Below, one piece after another: positions 53,841 through 63,676 of a stretch of 64,000 bases of DNA. The notes beneath the pieces are model-generated. The model was not told where the DNA came from, ran no database searches, and saw only the letters and a program-made list of their open reading frames with translations. Each line of letters starts with the position of its first letter. The stretch's first letter is position 1. Location: NCBI RefSeq assembly GCF_004004565.1, contig NZ_SACM01000001.1:992001-1056000 (forward strand), in the 5' to 3' direction. The DNA is from Inhella crocodyli. Its GTDB lineage: Bacteria > Pseudomonadota > Gammaproteobacteria > Burkholderiales > Burkholderiaceae_C. Both the position numbers and the translations under genes were made by a program.

Positions 53841-55384
53841 CAGTCGGCACTCCGGCCCTTGAGGGCGAACAGGCCTTGGGGCTTCTTCTGGATGACCAGG
53901 ACGAGCAGCAGGAGCAAGGCGATCTTGGCCAGCACCGCGCCTTGCCAACCTTCCAGCAGCTTGCCCAGCACGCCCAGGCCCAGTCCGGCATAGACGGTGC
54001 CCGCCAGCTGACCGACGCCGCCCAGCACCACGACCATGAAGGCATCCACGATGTAGGCCTGGCCCAGGTCGGGACCGACGTTGCCGACCTGAGACAAGGC
54101 ACAACCCGCCAAGCCGGCGATGCCCGAGCCCAGTGCAAAGGCCAGGGTGTCGACGCGGGCGGTGTTCACGCCCAGGCACCCGGCCATGCGGCGGTTCTGC
54201 GTCACGCCTCGCACCATCAGGCCCAAGCGCGTGCGTGCCAGCAGCCAGGCCATGCCAGCCAACACCAGGGCTGCGAAGGCGATGATGGCCAAGCGGTTGT
54301 AAGGCAGGGTGAAGTTGGGCAGCAACTGCCAGCCCCCGCTCAAGAAGCCCGGGTTCTCCACCGCCACGTTCTGCGCCCCGAAAAGGCTTCGCACCGACTG
54401 CATGAGGATCAGGCTCAGGCCCCAGGTGGCCAGCAGGGTTTCCAGCGGTCGGCCGTACAGCCAACGGATGACGCTGCGCTCCATGGCCGCGCCCACCGCG
54501 GCAGCCACCAGGAAGCTCACGGGCAAGGCCACCAACAGGTAGGCGTCAAACGCACCGGGCGGCAACCACGCCCGGAAGGCCTGCTGCACCGCCCAGGTGG
54601 CGTAGGCGCCCACCATCAACAGCTCGCCGTGGGCCATGTTGATCACGCCCATCAGCCCGTAGGTGATGGCCAGGCCCAGCGCCACCAGCAACAGGATGGA
54701 GCCCAGGCTCAGGCCGCTGAACAGCAGCTGGGCGCGCTCGCCCCAGGCCAGGCGCGCGGCCACTTGGTCGGCGGCGCTTTGCAAAGCGCGCTTCACGCCA
54801 GGGTCCGCTTCGGTGGCCAGGCGCTCCAACAGCAGGGCGCGCTTGGCGGGCTCGGCCGACTTCGACAGCAAGCCGGCGGCGGCGGTGCGCAGCGCCGGGT
54901 CGGGCGACGACAAGCGGGCCGCAGCGACCAAGCCCTCCAGTTGCGCCTTCAGGGCGGGATCGGCTTCCGCAGCCCAAGCCCGTTCCAGCAAGGGAAGGCG
55001 CGCCGCTTCGGTGTCGTCGCGCAGCACGTTCAGGGCGGCGGCGCGCACGCTGGCCTGGGGGCTGAAGAGGTTCAAGCCTGCCAGGGCCGACTCGATCTCG
55101 CGGCGCATGCGGTTGTTGACGATGGGCTCTTCGGCATCGGCCGGGGCTGCGCCGTCAGGCGGCAACACCCAGGCCTGCCCGTTCCGCACGCGGACGCGCC
55201 CTTCCTGCAGCGCTTGCAGGAAGGGCGCGAGCTGCGGGTCGCCTTGGGCGACCGCTTCGTTCAAGGCCGCGATGCGCGCATCGCCCTCCCCCGCCGCGAT
55301 GCGATGGGCCATGGTCGGGTCAAGCGCCAACGCCGGCAAGCTCAAGCAGGCAAGGCAGACCAAAAAGAGCAATCGAAGGAGCAT
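53840..55384 (-). CDS. urtB: Urea ABC transporter permease UrtB
   Basis: The 514-residue protein has a signal peptide (about 1-20) and an unusually long N-terminal periplasmic, Ala-rich helical region (about 21-215, repeat-like blocks such as DPALKAQLEGLVAAARLSSPDPALRTAAAGLLSKS). A LivH-type permease domain follows (LGSILLLVALGLAITYGLMGVINMAHGELLMVGAYATW, ARTRLGLMVRGVTQNRRMAGCLGVNTARVDTLAFALGSGIAGLAG). The extension is known for UrtB homologues, so the length is normal for the family. A 131-bp gap with a repeat-like palindromic segment separates it from urtA. Confidence 0.95.
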   Translation of the reverse strand: MLLRLLFLVCLACLSLPALALDPTMAHRIAAGEGDARIAALNEAVAQGDPQLAPFLQALQEGRVRVRNGQAWVLPPDGAAPADAEEPIVNNRMRREIESALAGLNLFSPQASVRAAALNVLRDDTEAARLPLLERAWAAEADPALKAQLEGLVAAARLSSPDPALRTAAAGLLSKSAEPAKRALLLERLATEADPGVKRALQSAADQVAARLAWGERAQLLFSGLSLGSILLLVALGLAITYGLMGVINMAHGELLMVGAYATWAVQQAFRAWLPPGAFDAYLLVALPVSFLVAAAVGAAMERSVIRWLYGRPLETLLATWGLSLILMQSVRSLFGAQNVAVENPGFLSGGWQLLPNFTLPYNRLAIIAFAALVLAGMAWLLARTRLGLMVRGVTQNRRMAGCLGVNTARVDTLAFALGSGIAGLAGCALSQVGNVGPDLGQAYIVDAFMVVVLGGVGQLAGTVYAGLGLGVLGKLLEGWQGAVLAKIALLLLLVLVIQKKPQGLFALKGRSAD

Positions 55385-55420
55385 CTGGGTGCCAACGGAG
55401 AGGCAGCGGGCAGCAGAACG

Positions 55421-55507
55421 AGGCCCCCAAGCGGCCGCCGTGGAACTGGCTTTGCCAGGCCACAGGCGGTGCCCCCTTGAGAGGGCCGGCGATGCCGGTA
55501 CGGGGTG
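55421..55507. repeat. Palindrome-rich intergenic repeat-like element between urtA and urtB
   Basis: The 131-bp gap contains nested inverted repeats such as CTGGCTTTGCCAG and CCGGCGATGCCGG and a CCCCCTTGAGAGGG core. Composition and layout resemble the dispersed palindromic elements often found between genes of Comamonadaceae-type genomes. A related-looking CCCCCCAAGGGGG segment occurs before ureG. Copy number cannot be judged from this window. Confidence 0.4.
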
Positions 55508-55515
55508 GGCCTACG

Positions 55516-56775
55516 TCACTTCTTCTCGGGCTCGTTCTTCTTGCCCTTGTTCTCAGGGATGTAGTCGCTCCACGGGTCGGCCACCACGGGGCCGGGCGTC
55601 TTCCACACCACGTTGAACTGGCCGTCGGCCTTGACCTCGCCGATGAACACCGACTTGTGCAGGTGGTGGTTCTTCTCGTCCATCTTGGACGTGATGCCCG
55701 AGGGCGCGGTGAAGGTCTGGCCCGCCATGGCGGCGATGACCTTGTCGGTGTCGGTGCTCTTGGCCTTGGCCACGGCCTGCGCCCACATGTTCACGCCGAT
55801 GTAGGTGGCCTCCATCGGGTCGTTGGTCAGCGGCTTGTCCTTGTGGCCGGGGATGTTCTTGGCCTTGGCGTAGGCCGCCCACTTCTTGATGAAGGCATCG
55901 TTGGTGGGGTTCTTGATGCTCATGAAGTAGTTCCACGCGGCCAGGTGACCTTGCAGGGGCTTGGTGTCCACGCCACGCAGTTCTTCTTCGCCCACGCTGA
56001 AGGCCACCACCGGCACGTCGGTCGCCTTCAGGCCCTGGTTGCCCAGCTCTTTGTAGAAGGGCACGTTGCTGTCGCCGTTGATGGTGGACACCACGGCGGT
56101 CTTCTTGCCCTCGCTGGAGAACTTCTTGATCTTGGCGATGATCGACTGGTAGTCGCTGTGGCCGAAAGGCGTGTACTCCTCCAGGATGTCGCTCTCGGGG
56201 ATGCCCTTGCTCTTCAAGAACGCGCGCAAGATCTTGTTGGTGGTGCGGGGGTACACGTAGTCGGTGCCCAGCAGCACGAAGCGCTTGGCGCCACCGCCGT
56301 CCTTGCTCATCAGGTACTCCACCGCGGGAATGGCCTGCTGGTTGGGCGCCGCGCCCGTGTAGAACACGTTCTTGCTCAGCTCTTCGCCCTCGTACTGCAC
56401 CGGGTAGAACAGCAAAGAATTGGTTTGCTCGAACACCGGCAACACCGACTTGCGACTCACCGAGGTCCAGCAACCGAACACCACGGCCACCTTGTCTTGG
56501 CTGATGAGCTGCTTGGCCTTTTCGGCGAACAGCGGCCAGTTGGAGGCCGGGTCCACCACCACGGGCTCGAGCTTCTTGCCGAGCACCCCGCCCTTGGCGT
56601 TGATCTCGTCGATCGCCATGAGCACGGTGTCTTTCAACACCGTCTCGGAGATGGCCATGGTGCCGGAGAGCGAGTGCAGCACGCCCACCTTGATGGTGTC
56701 GGCGGCCCAGGCGGGCACGGCGAGCAAGGTGGCGGCAGCCAGGCTGATGGAACGGAGCGCAGAACGGCGAAGCAT
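55516..56775 (-). CDS. urtA: Urea ABC transporter substrate-binding protein UrtA
   Basis: UrtA is the periplasmic urea-binding component. The 419-residue protein has a Sec signal peptide ([24 protein letters not shown]) and the family start [38 protein letters not shown]. It continues with [52 protein letters not shown] and [18 protein letters not shown]. The C-terminus is Lys/Glu rich. It is the first gene of urtABCDE and is driven by a sigma-54-type promoter shared back to back with ureA. Confidence 0.97.
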   Translation of the reverse strand: MLRRSALRSISLAAATLLAVPAWAADTIKVGVLHSLSGTMAISETVLKDTVLMAIDEINAKGGVLGKKLEPVVVDPASNWPLFAEKAKQLISQDKVAVVFGCWTSVSRKSVLPVFEQTNSLLFYPVQYEGEELSKNVFYTGAAPNQQAIPAVEYLMSKDGGGAKRFVLLGTDYVYPRTTNKILRAFLKSKGIPESDILEEYTPFGHSDYQSIIAKIKKFSSEGKKTAVVSTINGDSNVPFYKELGNQGLKATDVPVVAFSVGEEELRGVDTKPLQGHLAAWNYFMSIKNPTNDAFIKKWAAYAKAKNIPGHKDKPLTNDPMEATYIGVNMWAQAVAKAKSTDTDKVIAAMAGQTFTAPSGITSKMDEKNHHLHKSVFIGEVKADGQFNVVWKTPGPVVADPWSDYIPENKGKKNEPEKK

Positions 56776-56828
56776 CGGGAGTCCTCCAGGGTTGGGGTGG
56801 GGATCGAACGGGTTCCACCCAGGCTTGC

Positions 56829-56843
56829 GCAAAGGTCGTGCCA
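56829..56843 (-). promoter_or_regulatory. Sigma-54 promoter of urtA
   Basis: On the minus strand TGGCACG-ACCT-TTGC matches the sigma-54 consensus TGGCACG-N4-TTGC exactly, with ten bases between the invariant GG and GC. Predicted transcription starts near 56817, about 40 bases before the urtA ATG. Confidence 0.82.
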
Positions 56844-56873
56844 TGCCCGCCGCGCCGGTTACACGGCGGGACC

Positions 56874-56888
56874 GCGCGACCTTGGTGC
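56874..56888. promoter_or_regulatory. NtrC-like enhancer site 1 in the urtA/ureA region
   Basis: GCGCGACCTTGGTGC fits the NtrC pattern GCACYA-N3-TGGTGC with a perfect right half and a degenerate left half. Its centre is about 64 bp upstream of the predicted urtA start and 31 bp from site 2. Confidence 0.55.
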
Positions 56889-56904
56889 GGTGCAGCAAAA
56901 CGGC

Positions 56905-56919
56905 GCACCTCGCCGGTGC
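56905..56919. promoter_or_regulatory. NtrC-like enhancer site 2 in the urtA/ureA region
   Basis: GCACC-TCGCC-GGTGC is a perfect inverted repeat with the spacing of NtrC operators. It lies about 75 bp upstream of the predicted ureA start and about 95 bp upstream of that of urtA, typical enhancer distances. Confidence 0.68.
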
Positions 56920-56959
56920 ACAGACCCCCCCATTGCGTGCAGATGGCACCAGCAAGGGC

Positions 56960-56975
56960 TGGCCCGAACCTTGCA
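56960..56975 (+). promoter_or_regulatory. Sigma-54 promoter of ureA
   Basis: TGGCCCG-AACC-TTGCA differs from the sigma-54 consensus at one position and keeps the GG-N10-GC spacing. Predicted start is about 34 bases before the ureA ATG. Confidence 0.75.
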
Positions 56976-57020
56976 ACGGCTGCGTACCATCCCTCACCTA
57001 GAAGCCCGCCGCCCACGCCC

Positions 57021-57323
57021 ATGGACCTCACGCCGCGCGAGAAAGACAAGTTGCTCCTGTTCACGGCCGCGCTGCTGGCCGAACGGCGCAAGGCGCGGGG
57101 CCTGAAGCTCAACCACCCCGAGGCGGTGGCCTACATCAGCGCCGCCATCTTGGAGGGCGCGCGCGACGGCAAGACCGTCGCGCAGTTGATGAGCGAAGGA
57201 CGCCAGGTGCTGCGGCGCGACGAGGTGATGGACGGCATCCCGGAAATGATCCCGGAGATCCAGGTGGAAGCCACCTTCCCCGACGGCACCAAGCTGGTGA
57301 CCGTGCACCAACCCATCGCCTGA
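57021..57323 (+). CDS. ureA: Urease subunit gamma
   Basis: UreA is the small gamma subunit of the nickel urease. The 100-residue protein is fully typical: [57 protein letters not shown], then the [31 protein letters not shown] tail. It is the first gene of the rightward urease cluster, downstream of a sigma-54 promoter and 14 bases before ureJ. Confidence 0.97.
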   Translation: MDLTPREKDKLLLFTAALLAERRKARGLKLNHPEAVAYISAAILEGARDGKTVAQLMSEGRQVLRRDEVMDGIPEMIPEIQVEATFPDGTKLVTVHQPIA

Positions 57324-57337
57324 GAGCCGACGCCACC

Positions 57338-57922
57338 ATGGTCAAGCAATTGCGCCTGTTCACCGTCACTGCACCCCTGGCCCTCGTGCCTGCCCTGGCC
57401 TACGCCCACAGCGGCGACCACGGCATCGCCGGCTTTGCCGCCGGCTTCGCCCACCCCTTGAGCGGGCCGGACCACCTCGCCGCCATGTTGGCGGTGGGGC
57501 TGTGGAGCGCCTTGGCCAAGGGCGAACTCAAGCGCGCCGTGTGGGCGCCGCTGGTGTTCGCTTTGGCGTTGCTCGCAGGTGCTGCTGGAACCATGCTGCT
57601 GGGTTGGGCGCCGCCCTTGGTGGAGCCCGGCATCGCGGTCTCGCTGCTGGGCCTGGGCCTGCTGGTGGCCTGGCGGGTGGACCTGCCGCGCGGCGCAGGC
57701 CTGGGCCTGACCCTGGCCTTCGCCTTGGCGCACGGCGCCGCGCACGGCCACGAATTGCACGGCGCCGCCGCGCTGGCCGGCATGGTGCTGGCCACTGCCG
57801 TGCTGCACAGCGCCGGCTTGGCCTTCGGCCTGTTGATGCGCCCCACGGCCATGCGCTGGAGCGAGGGCCTGGGGGCCACCTTGATGACCTTCGGCGCGCT
57901 GCGCTTGGCGGGGGTGCTGTGA
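57338..57922 (+). CDS. ureJ: HupE/UreJ family membrane protein (probable nickel permease)
   Basis: The 194-residue protein has a signal peptide (about 1-23, ending AYA). Six hydrophobic helices with the family metal motif [13 protein letters not shown] and a second His cluster [10 protein letters not shown] follow. HupE/UreJ proteins import nickel, or cobalt in some relatives, for metalloenzyme maturation. The position between ureA and ureB supports nickel supply for urease. The stop overlaps the GTG start of ureB. Confidence 0.93.
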   Translation: MVKQLRLFTVTAPLALVPALAYAHSGDHGIAGFAAGFAHPLSGPDHLAAMLAVGLWSALAKGELKRAVWAPLVFALALLAGAAGTMLLGWAPPLVEPGIAVSLLGLGLLVAWRVDLPRGAGLGLTLAFALAHGAAHGHELHGAAALAGMVLATAVLHSAGLAFGLLMRPTAMRWSEGLGATLMTFGALRLAGVL

Positions 57923-58227
57923 ACGTCCCGGGCGAGCTGCTGACCGACGACGGCGACCTCGTCCTGAACCCGGGGCGCCGCACCCTCACGCTGAAGGTCG
58001 CCAACACCGGCGATCGCCCCATCCAGGTGGGCTCGCACTATCACTTTGCCGAAACCAACGCGGCCCTGGCCTTCGACCGGGAACTGGCCTTGGGCATGCG
58101 CCTGAATATTTGCAGCGGCACCGCCGTGCGCTTCGAGCCCGGCCAAAGCCGCACAGTGGAGTTGGTCGACCTTGGGGGCGACCGGCAGGTGTGGGGCTTC
58201 CGCGGCCTCGTCAACGGAGCGCTGTGA
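57919..58227 (+). CDS. ureB: Urease subunit beta
   Basis: UreB is the beta subunit, 102 residues: [64 protein letters not shown] and [28 protein letters not shown]. The start is GTG at 57919, overlapping the ureJ stop (GTGA). Its own stop shares a base with the ureC ATG (TGATG), securing equal production of the structural subunits. Confidence 0.96.
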   Translation: MNVPGELLTDDGDLVLNPGRRTLTLKVANTGDRPIQVGSHYHFAETNAALAFDRELALGMRLNICSGTAVRFEPGQSRTVELVDLGGDRQVWGFRGLVNGAL

Positions 58228-59948
58228 TGGCCACCCTCAGCCGCCGCGCTTACGCCGAGATGCTCGGCCCCACCGTGGGCGACCGCCTGCGCCTGGCGGA
58301 CACCGCCTTGGTGATTGAAGTTGAACAGGACTTCACCCTGCGCGCCGGCGGCTACGGCGAAGAGGTGAAGTTCGGCGGCGGCAAGACCGTGCGCGACGGC
58401 ATGGGCCAAAGCCAGCGCCCGAACGGCCCCACGGCCGCCGATGCGGTGGACACCGTCATCACCAACGCCGTCATCGTCGACCACTGGGGGATCGTCAAGG
58501 CCGACATCGGCCTGCGCGGCTGCCGCATCGCGGCCATCGGCAAGGCCGGCAACCCCGACGTGCAACCGGGCGTCGACATCGTCATCGGCCCGGGCACGGA
58601 GATCATCGCGGGCGAGGGCTTCATCGTCACCCCCGGCGCCATCGACACGCACATCCACTTCATCTGCCCGCAGCAGATCGAGGAGGCGCTGATGTCGGGC
58701 GTGACCACCATGATCGGCGGCGGCACGGGCCCGGCCACGGGCACCCTGGCCACCACCTGCACGCCAGGGCCGCAGCACATCAGCACGATGCTGAAAGCGG
58801 CCGATGCCTTCCCCATGAACCTCGGCTTCCTGGGCAAAGGCAACGCCAGCCGCCCCGAAGCGCTGGTGCAGCAGATCGACGCCGGCGCCATCGGCATGAA
58901 GCTGCACGAGGACTGGGGCACCACGCCCGCGGCCATCAGCAACTGCCTGGACGTGGCCGAGCTGACCGACACGCAGGTGGCCATCCACACCGACACGCTC
59001 AACGAGAGCGGCTTCGTGGAGGACACCATCGCCGCGTTCAAAGGCCGCACCATCCACAGCTTCCACACCGAAGGCGCGGGCGGCGGCCACGCGCCCGACA
59101 TCATGAAAGTGGTGGGCGAGGCCAACGTGCTGCCCTCCTCCACCAACCCCACGCGCCCGTTCACCATCAACACGCTGGACGAGCACCTGGACATGCTGAT
59201 GGTGTGCCACCACCTGGACGCCGGCATCGCCGAGGACCTGGCCTTTGCCGAGTCGCGCATCCGCAAGGAAACCATCGCCGCCGAGGACATCCTGCACGAC
59301 CTGGGTGCCATCAGCATGTTCTCGTCCGACAGCCAGGCCATGGGCCGCGTCGGCGAGGTCGTGATCCGCTGCTGGCAAACGGCGCACAAGATGAAGGTGC
59401 AGCGCGGCAGCTTGCCCGGCGACACGGACCGCCATGACAACGCGCGGGTGAAGCGCTACATCGCCAAGCTGGGCATCAACGGCGCGCTGGCGCACGGCGT
59501 GGCGCACGAGGTGGGCAGCATCGAGGTGGGAAAGTGGGCCGACCTGGTGCTGTGGAAGCCGGCCTTCTTCGGCGTCAAGCCCGCGCTCATCTTGAAGGGC
59601 GGCTTCATCGCCGCGGCCGCCATGGGCGACCCCAACGCCAGCATCCCCACGCCGCAGCCGGTGCACTACCGGCCCATGTTCGGCAGCTTCGGCGGGGCGC
59701 TGGCGCAAGGCTCGCTCACCTTCGTGTCGCAGTCGGGCCAGGCCCACGCCGAACGGCTGGGCTTGAAGAAAACCTTGAGCGCCGTGCGCGGTTGCCGGAC
59801 CGTCCGAAAGGCCGACATGGTGCACAACGCGTACCTGCCCCAGATGGAGATCGACGCGCAAACCTACGAGGTGCGCGCCGACGGCGTGCTGCTGACCTGC
59901 GAGCCCGCCAACGTGCTGCCCATGGCGCAGCGCTATTTCCTGTTCTGA
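58227..59948 (+). CDS. ureC: Urease subunit alpha (catalytic)
   Basis: UreC holds the bi-nickel active site. The 573-residue protein has the nickel-binding HIH ([13 protein letters not shown]), the carbamylated Lys in [23 protein letters not shown] and [14 protein letters not shown] with further metal His residues, the active-site flap His in MVCHHLD, and the C-terminal HYRPMFG. Every catalytic residue is present, so the enzyme should be functional once UreDEFG load nickel. An amidase gene, not ureE, follows it. Confidence 0.98.
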   Translation: MATLSRRAYAEMLGPTVGDRLRLADTALVIEVEQDFTLRAGGYGEEVKFGGGKTVRDGMGQSQRPNGPTAADAVDTVITNAVIVDHWGIVKADIGLRGCRIAAIGKAGNPDVQPGVDIVIGPGTEIIAGEGFIVTPGAIDTHIHFICPQQIEEALMSGVTTMIGGGTGPATGTLATTCTPGPQHISTMLKAADAFPMNLGFLGKGNASRPEALVQQIDAGAIGMKLHEDWGTTPAAISNCLDVAELTDTQVAIHTDTLNESGFVEDTIAAFKGRTIHSFHTEGAGGGHAPDIMKVVGEANVLPSSTNPTRPFTINTLDEHLDMLMVCHHLDAGIAEDLAFAESRIRKETIAAEDILHDLGAISMFSSDSQAMGRVGEVVIRCWQTAHKMKVQRGSLPGDTDRHDNARVKRYIAKLGINGALAHGVAHEVGSIEVGKWADLVLWKPAFFGVKPALILKGGFIAAAAMGDPNASIPTPQPVHYRPMFGSFGGALAQGSLTFVSQSGQAHAERLGLKKTLSAVRGCRTVRKADMVHNAYLPQMEIDAQTYEVRADGVLLTCEPANVLPMAQRYFLF

Positions 59949-60006
59949 CGCGGGGCCCAATTCCGCACGGCCCACGCGGGCGCCGGCTTCGGCGACGATG
60001 GCAGCG

Positions 60007-61611
60007 ATGAAACGACGTCACCTCCTCCAAGCCAGCGTCACCCTGTCCGCGGGAGCAGCCGCCACCGCGGCCAGCGGACCGGCCCCGGGTCTGCCCGACT
60101 TCCCTTGGCGAGAGGCCGATGCCACCCAACTGGCCGCGGCGCAACGCGAAGGCCGCGCCACGGCCCTGGGCCTGACGCAGGCCTACCTGGCCCGCATCGC
60201 CGCGCTGGACCGCGCCGGCCCGCAGTTGCGCAGCGTGATCGAGCTCAACCCCGAGGCCGAGGCCATCGCCGCCGGTCTGGACGCCGAGCGGGCCGCCGGC
60301 CGGGTGCGCGGCCCGCTGCACGGCCTGCCCGTGCTGCTGAAGGACAACATCGCCACCGGCGACCGCATGGCCACCTCGGCCGGCTCCATCGCGCTGGCCA
60401 GCGCACCGGCCGCGAAGGACGCCCCGCTCGTGGCCCGCCTGCGGGCCGAAGGGGCGGTGATCCTGGGCAAGACCAACCTGTCGGAGTGGGCCAACTTCCG
60501 GGGCAAGGCCTCCGTCAGCGGTTGGAGCTCGCGCGGCGGCCAAACCCGCAACCCCCATGCGCTGGACCGCACGCCCAGCGGCTCCTCCTCGGGCACCGGC
60601 GCTGCGCTGGCGGCCCACTTCGCCGCACTGGGCGTGGGCACCGAGACCGACGGCTCCATCACCTCGCCCGCCTCGGTGCAAGGCCTGGTGGGCATGAAGC
60701 CCACGCTGGGCCTGGTATCGCGCCGCGGCGTGATCCCCATCGCCCCTTCGCAAGACACCGCCGGCCCCATGTGCCGCAGCGTGGCCGACGCCGCCTTGCT
60801 GCTCTGGGCACTGGCCGGCGTCGACCCCGGCGATCCCGCCACCCAGGCCCAGCAAGGCCACTTCGACCGAGATACCCTGCTGCAGCTGCCACCGCAGGCC
60901 CTGCGTGGGGCCCGCTTGGGCGTGGCCACCAACTTGGTGGAAGGGCACGGCCGCGCCACCGTGGCATTGTTCGAGTCCGCGTTGCAGCAACTGGAAGCCG
61001 CGGGCGCCACCCTGGTTCGCGCCCCCCTGCCCCAGTGGCCCGCGATGGCCTCGGGCGAGTTGGACGTGCTGCTGCACGAAATGGCCCCGGCGATGGCTTC
61101 CTACCTGGCCGAGTTCGCGCCCAATGCCCCGTTCAAGACCTTGGCAGATCTGCTGGCCTTCAACCGCGCGCACCCCGAGACCTTGGCGCTCTTCGGCCAA
61201 GAGTGGTTCGAGGCCTCGGTCGCCACCGTGGCCGCGGGCGGCCTGAAGGCTCCGGCCTACCGCAAGGCCCTGTCCAACGGCCGGCGGTCGGCGCGTGCCT
61301 TGGGCATCGACGCCCTGATGCGCCAGCACAGCCTGGTGGCCATCGTGGCCCCCACCACCGGCCCGGCCGGCTTGATCGACCCCGTCAAGGGCGACCAGGA
61401 CGGCACCCCCTCGGCCACCACCCCAGCGGCCGTGGCCGGTTACCCCCACGTCACCGTGCCCATGGGCCAGGTGCAGGGCTTGCCCGTCGGTTTGTCGTTC
61501 TTCGGCACGGCCTGGAGCGACGCCCGCCTGCTGGCCCTGGCCGCCGATTACGAACAGCGCAGCCGCCTGCGCCGCGACCCGGCCTTCCGGGCCAGCGCTG
61601 GCGTGGCTTGA
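60007..61611 (+). CDS. Amidase-signature family hydrolase with twin-arginine-like signal
   Basis: The 534-residue protein belongs to the amidase signature family. The catalytic triad is complete: Lys in [11 protein letters not shown], the cis-Ser in [11 protein letters not shown], and the nucleophile Ser in [15 protein letters not shown]. The N-terminus [23 protein letters not shown] resembles a Tat signal, suggesting export to the periplasm. A start three codons earlier (59998) is equally possible. Amides it cleaves are unknown; release of ammonia would fit the nitrogen-scavenging operon. It is inserted between ureC and ureE, in frame orientation with the cluster and with small gaps (about 58 and 23 bases). 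Allophanate hydrolase is a related family but usually cytoplasmic. Confidence 0.88.
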   Translation: MKRRHLLQASVTLSAGAAATAASGPAPGLPDFPWREADATQLAAAQREGRATALGLTQAYLARIAALDRAGPQLRSVIELNPEAEAIAAGLDAERAAGRVRGPLHGLPVLLKDNIATGDRMATSAGSIALASAPAAKDAPLVARLRAEGAVILGKTNLSEWANFRGKASVSGWSSRGGQTRNPHALDRTPSGSSSGTGAALAAHFAALGVGTETDGSITSPASVQGLVGMKPTLGLVSRRGVIPIAPSQDTAGPMCRSVADAALLLWALAGVDPGDPATQAQQGHFDRDTLLQLPPQALRGARLGVATNLVEGHGRATVALFESALQQLEAAGATLVRAPLPQWPAMASGELDVLLHEMAPAMASYLAEFAPNAPFKTLADLLAFNRAHPETLALFGQEWFEASVATVAAGGLKAPAYRKALSNGRRSARALGIDALMRQHSLVAIVAPTTGPAGLIDPVKGDQDGTPSATTPAAVAGYPHVTVPMGQVQGLPVGLSFFGTAWSDARLLALAADYEQRSRLRRDPAFRASAGVA

Positions 61612-61634
61612 CCCGAACACAAGAACCACCTCCC

Positions 61635-62264
61635 ATGCTTCACGCTTCCAAACGCATCGCCGGCGGCGCCGGCCTGGCCCCCGCCCTGCTCAAGCGCGCA
61701 CCCACGCTCGACCTCGACTGGGACACCCGCCAGAAAAGCCGCTTTGGCGCCACCGACAGCGCCGGGCGCGAACTGGCCGTGCTGCTGCCGCGCGGCAGCG
61801 TGCTGCGCGGCGGCGACGTGCTGGTGCTCGACGACGGCTCCCTCGTCCGCGTTCAAGCCGCCCCCCAGCCGGTGCTGCAGGTGCGGCATTGCAGCGCCCA
61901 CGGCAGCCCCTTCGACCTGCTGCGCGCCGCGTACCACCTGGGCAACCGCCACGTGCCACTGGAACTGCAGCCCGACCTGTTGCAACTCGAACCCGACCCG
62001 GTGCTGGCCGAGATGCTGCGGCGCCAGCACCTGATCGTGGCCGAGGCGCAAGCCGCCTTCGAGCCCGAGGCAGGTGCCTACGGCGAGGGGGCGGGGCACG
62101 GCCATCACCACGGCCATGGCCACTCGCACGACCATGACCATGAGGGCACCCATGCGCACAGCCCCGCGCCTGCCCCAGCGCGCAAAACCATCGCCATCCC
62201 GGTGGTGGCCGCGGCGCCGGCGCACGTTCACGGCCCAGGTTGCGGTCATGACCACGGGCACTGA
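61635..62264 (+). CDS. ureE: Urease accessory protein UreE (nickel metallochaperone)
   Basis: UreE delivers nickel to urease. The 209-residue protein has the UreE N-terminal domain ([57 protein letters not shown]) and the central Ni-binding part ([29 protein letters not shown]). A long His/Asp-rich tail begins near residue 154 ([22 protein letters not shown]) and has a second His cluster at the very end ([13 protein letters not shown]). The tail is a likely nickel store. It overlaps ureF by 17 bases. Confidence 0.95.
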   Translation: MLHASKRIAGGAGLAPALLKRAPTLDLDWDTRQKSRFGATDSAGRELAVLLPRGSVLRGGDVLVLDDGSLVRVQAAPQPVLQVRHCSAHGSPFDLLRAAYHLGNRHVPLELQPDLLQLEPDPVLAEMLRRQHLIVAEAQAAFEPEAGAYGEGAGHGHHHGHGHSHDHDHEGTHAHSPAPAPARKTIAIPVVAAAPAHVHGPGCGHDHGH

Positions 62265-62943
62265 CGCGAGCGCCAGCGGCGCGCTGCTGCACCTGCTGTG
62301 GCTGGCGTCGCCCGCCCTGCCGGTGGGCGGCTTCAGCTACTCCGAGGGCCTCGAAGCCGCGGTGGACGCCGGCGTGGTGCACGACGAAGCCAGCGCCGCC
62401 GCTTGGCTCTTGAACCAACTGACGCTGGTGCAAGCCCGTGGCGAATTGCCCGTCGCCGCGGCGGCGCACCAAGCGGCCTTGGCGGGCGACGCCGAGCGCC
62501 TGGCAGCGCTCAACGCCTGGGTGCTGCAAACGCGCGAGGCGTCCGAGTCGCTCCAGCAAACGCAGCAGATGGGCCGCAGCCTGCTGGTGTGGTTGCAAGG
62601 CCTCGTGCCCGAGGCTCCGGTGCTGCCCCTGCTGCAGGCGCTCGCGCCCGCCCCCACCTGGCCGGTCGTCATGGGCTGCGCCGCGGCCACGCGCGGCGCG
62701 GCGCTGGCGCCCGCGCTGCAAGCCATCGCCTTCGGCTGGGCCGAGAACCTCACCCAAGCGGCCGTGCGCGTGGTGCCCCTGGGCCAAACCGCCGGCCAGC
62801 GCTTGTTGGCACAGCTCGTGCAAGCCATTCCAGCGGCGGTGCAAACGGCGCTGGAGGCCTCCGAGCCGCTGGCCTTCGCCCCCATGCTCGGCATCCACGC
62901 CGCGCGCCACGAAATCCAGTACTCGAGGTTGTTCAGATCGTGA
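62248..62943 (+). CDS. ureF: Urease accessory protein UreF
   Basis: UreF is an all-helical partner in the UreDFG nickel-insertion complex that gates GTP hydrolysis by UreG. The 231-residue protein has [72 protein letters not shown] and the C-terminal [18 protein letters not shown], all typical. The ATG at 62248 lies inside ureE; the conserved domain begins ten residues later. Confidence 0.95.
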   Translation: MTTGTDASASGALLHLLWLASPALPVGGFSYSEGLEAAVDAGVVHDEASAAAWLLNQLTLVQARGELPVAAAAHQAALAGDAERLAALNAWVLQTREASESLQQTQQMGRSLLVWLQGLVPEAPVLPLLQALAPAPTWPVVMGCAAATRGAALAPALQAIAFGWAENLTQAAVRVVPLGQTAGQRLLAQLVQAIPAAVQTALEASEPLAFAPMLGIHAARHEIQYSRLFRS

Positions 62944-62952
62944 GTCCCCCGT

Positions 62953-63018
62953 CTTCGGCGCCGCGCGCCTTCGCCACCCCCCAAGGGGGCCAGCTCCCGC
63001 TCGGGAGCGGCCCTTCAC
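62953..63018. repeat. Palindromic element between ureF and ureG
   Basis: The 85-bp gap includes CACCCCCCAAGGGGG and AGCTCCCGCTCGGGAGC, two adjacent inverted repeats resembling dispersed intergenic elements of related Burkholderiales. It may act as an mRNA structure inside the operon; it has no T-tract and so is unlikely to be a full terminator. Confidence 0.4.
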
Positions 63019-63028
63019 AGGACCTCTC

Positions 63029-63676
63029 ATGACCCTGCTCCACACCATCCCCGGTCGCACCAAGAAGCTGCCCCCGCTGCGCGTGGGCATCGGCGGCCCC
63101 GTCGGTTCCGGCAAAACCACCCTGCTGGAGATGCTCTGCAAGGCCATGCGCGATCGCTGGGACCTCGTCGTCATCACCAACGACATCTACACGAAGGAGG
63201 ACCAGCGCCTGCTGACCGTCTCGGGCGCACTGCCGCCCGAGCGCATCGTGGGCGTGGAGACCGGCGGCTGCCCGCACACCGCGATCCGCGAAGACTGCTC
63301 GATCAACCTCGAGGCCGTGGACCGCATGCTGGAGAAGTTCCCCGACGCCGACATCGTCTTTGTCGAGAGCGGCGGGGACAACCTGGCAGCCACCTTCAGC
63401 CCCGAGCTGAGCGACCTCACCGTCTACGTCATCGACGTGGCCGCTGGCGAGAAGATCCCTCGCAAGGGCGGCCCGGGCATTACCAAGAGCGACCTCTTCG
63501 TCATCAACAAGACCGACCTCGCCCCGCACGTGGGCGCCAACCTGGACGTGATGCGCAGCGACACCGCCCGCATGCGCCCCACCAAGCCGTGGGTCATGAC
63601 CAACCTCAAGACCCAGGCCGGCTTGGAGGAGGTGGTTCGCTTCATCGAAACCCAGGGACTGCTCGTTGCAGCGTGA
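63029..63676 (+). CDS. ureG: Urease accessory protein UreG (GTPase)
   Basis: UreG is the SIMIBI GTPase that drives nickel transfer. The 215-residue protein shows P-loop [31 protein letters not shown], the nickel-binding CPH of [69 protein letters not shown] (NKTD guanine specificity) and the C-terminal VRFIETQG. It overlaps the start of ureD. Confidence 0.97.
   Translation: MTLLHTIPGRTKKLPPLRVGIGGPVGSGKTTLLEMLCKAMRDRWDLVVITNDIYTKEDQRLLTVSGALPPERIVGVETGGCPHTAIREDCSINLEAVDRMLEKFPDADIVFVESGGDNLAATFSPELSDLTVYVIDVAAGEKIPRKGGPGITKSDLFVINKTDLAPHVGANLDVMRSDTARMRPTKPWVMTNLKTQAGLEEVVRFIETQGLLVAA

Noticed and set aside
56891-56909. A second sigma-54-like element on the minus strand (GGTGCGCCGTTTTGC)
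   Set aside because: Spacing between GG and GC is 11 bases instead of 10, and the -24 element is poor; the match at 56829-56843 is exact.
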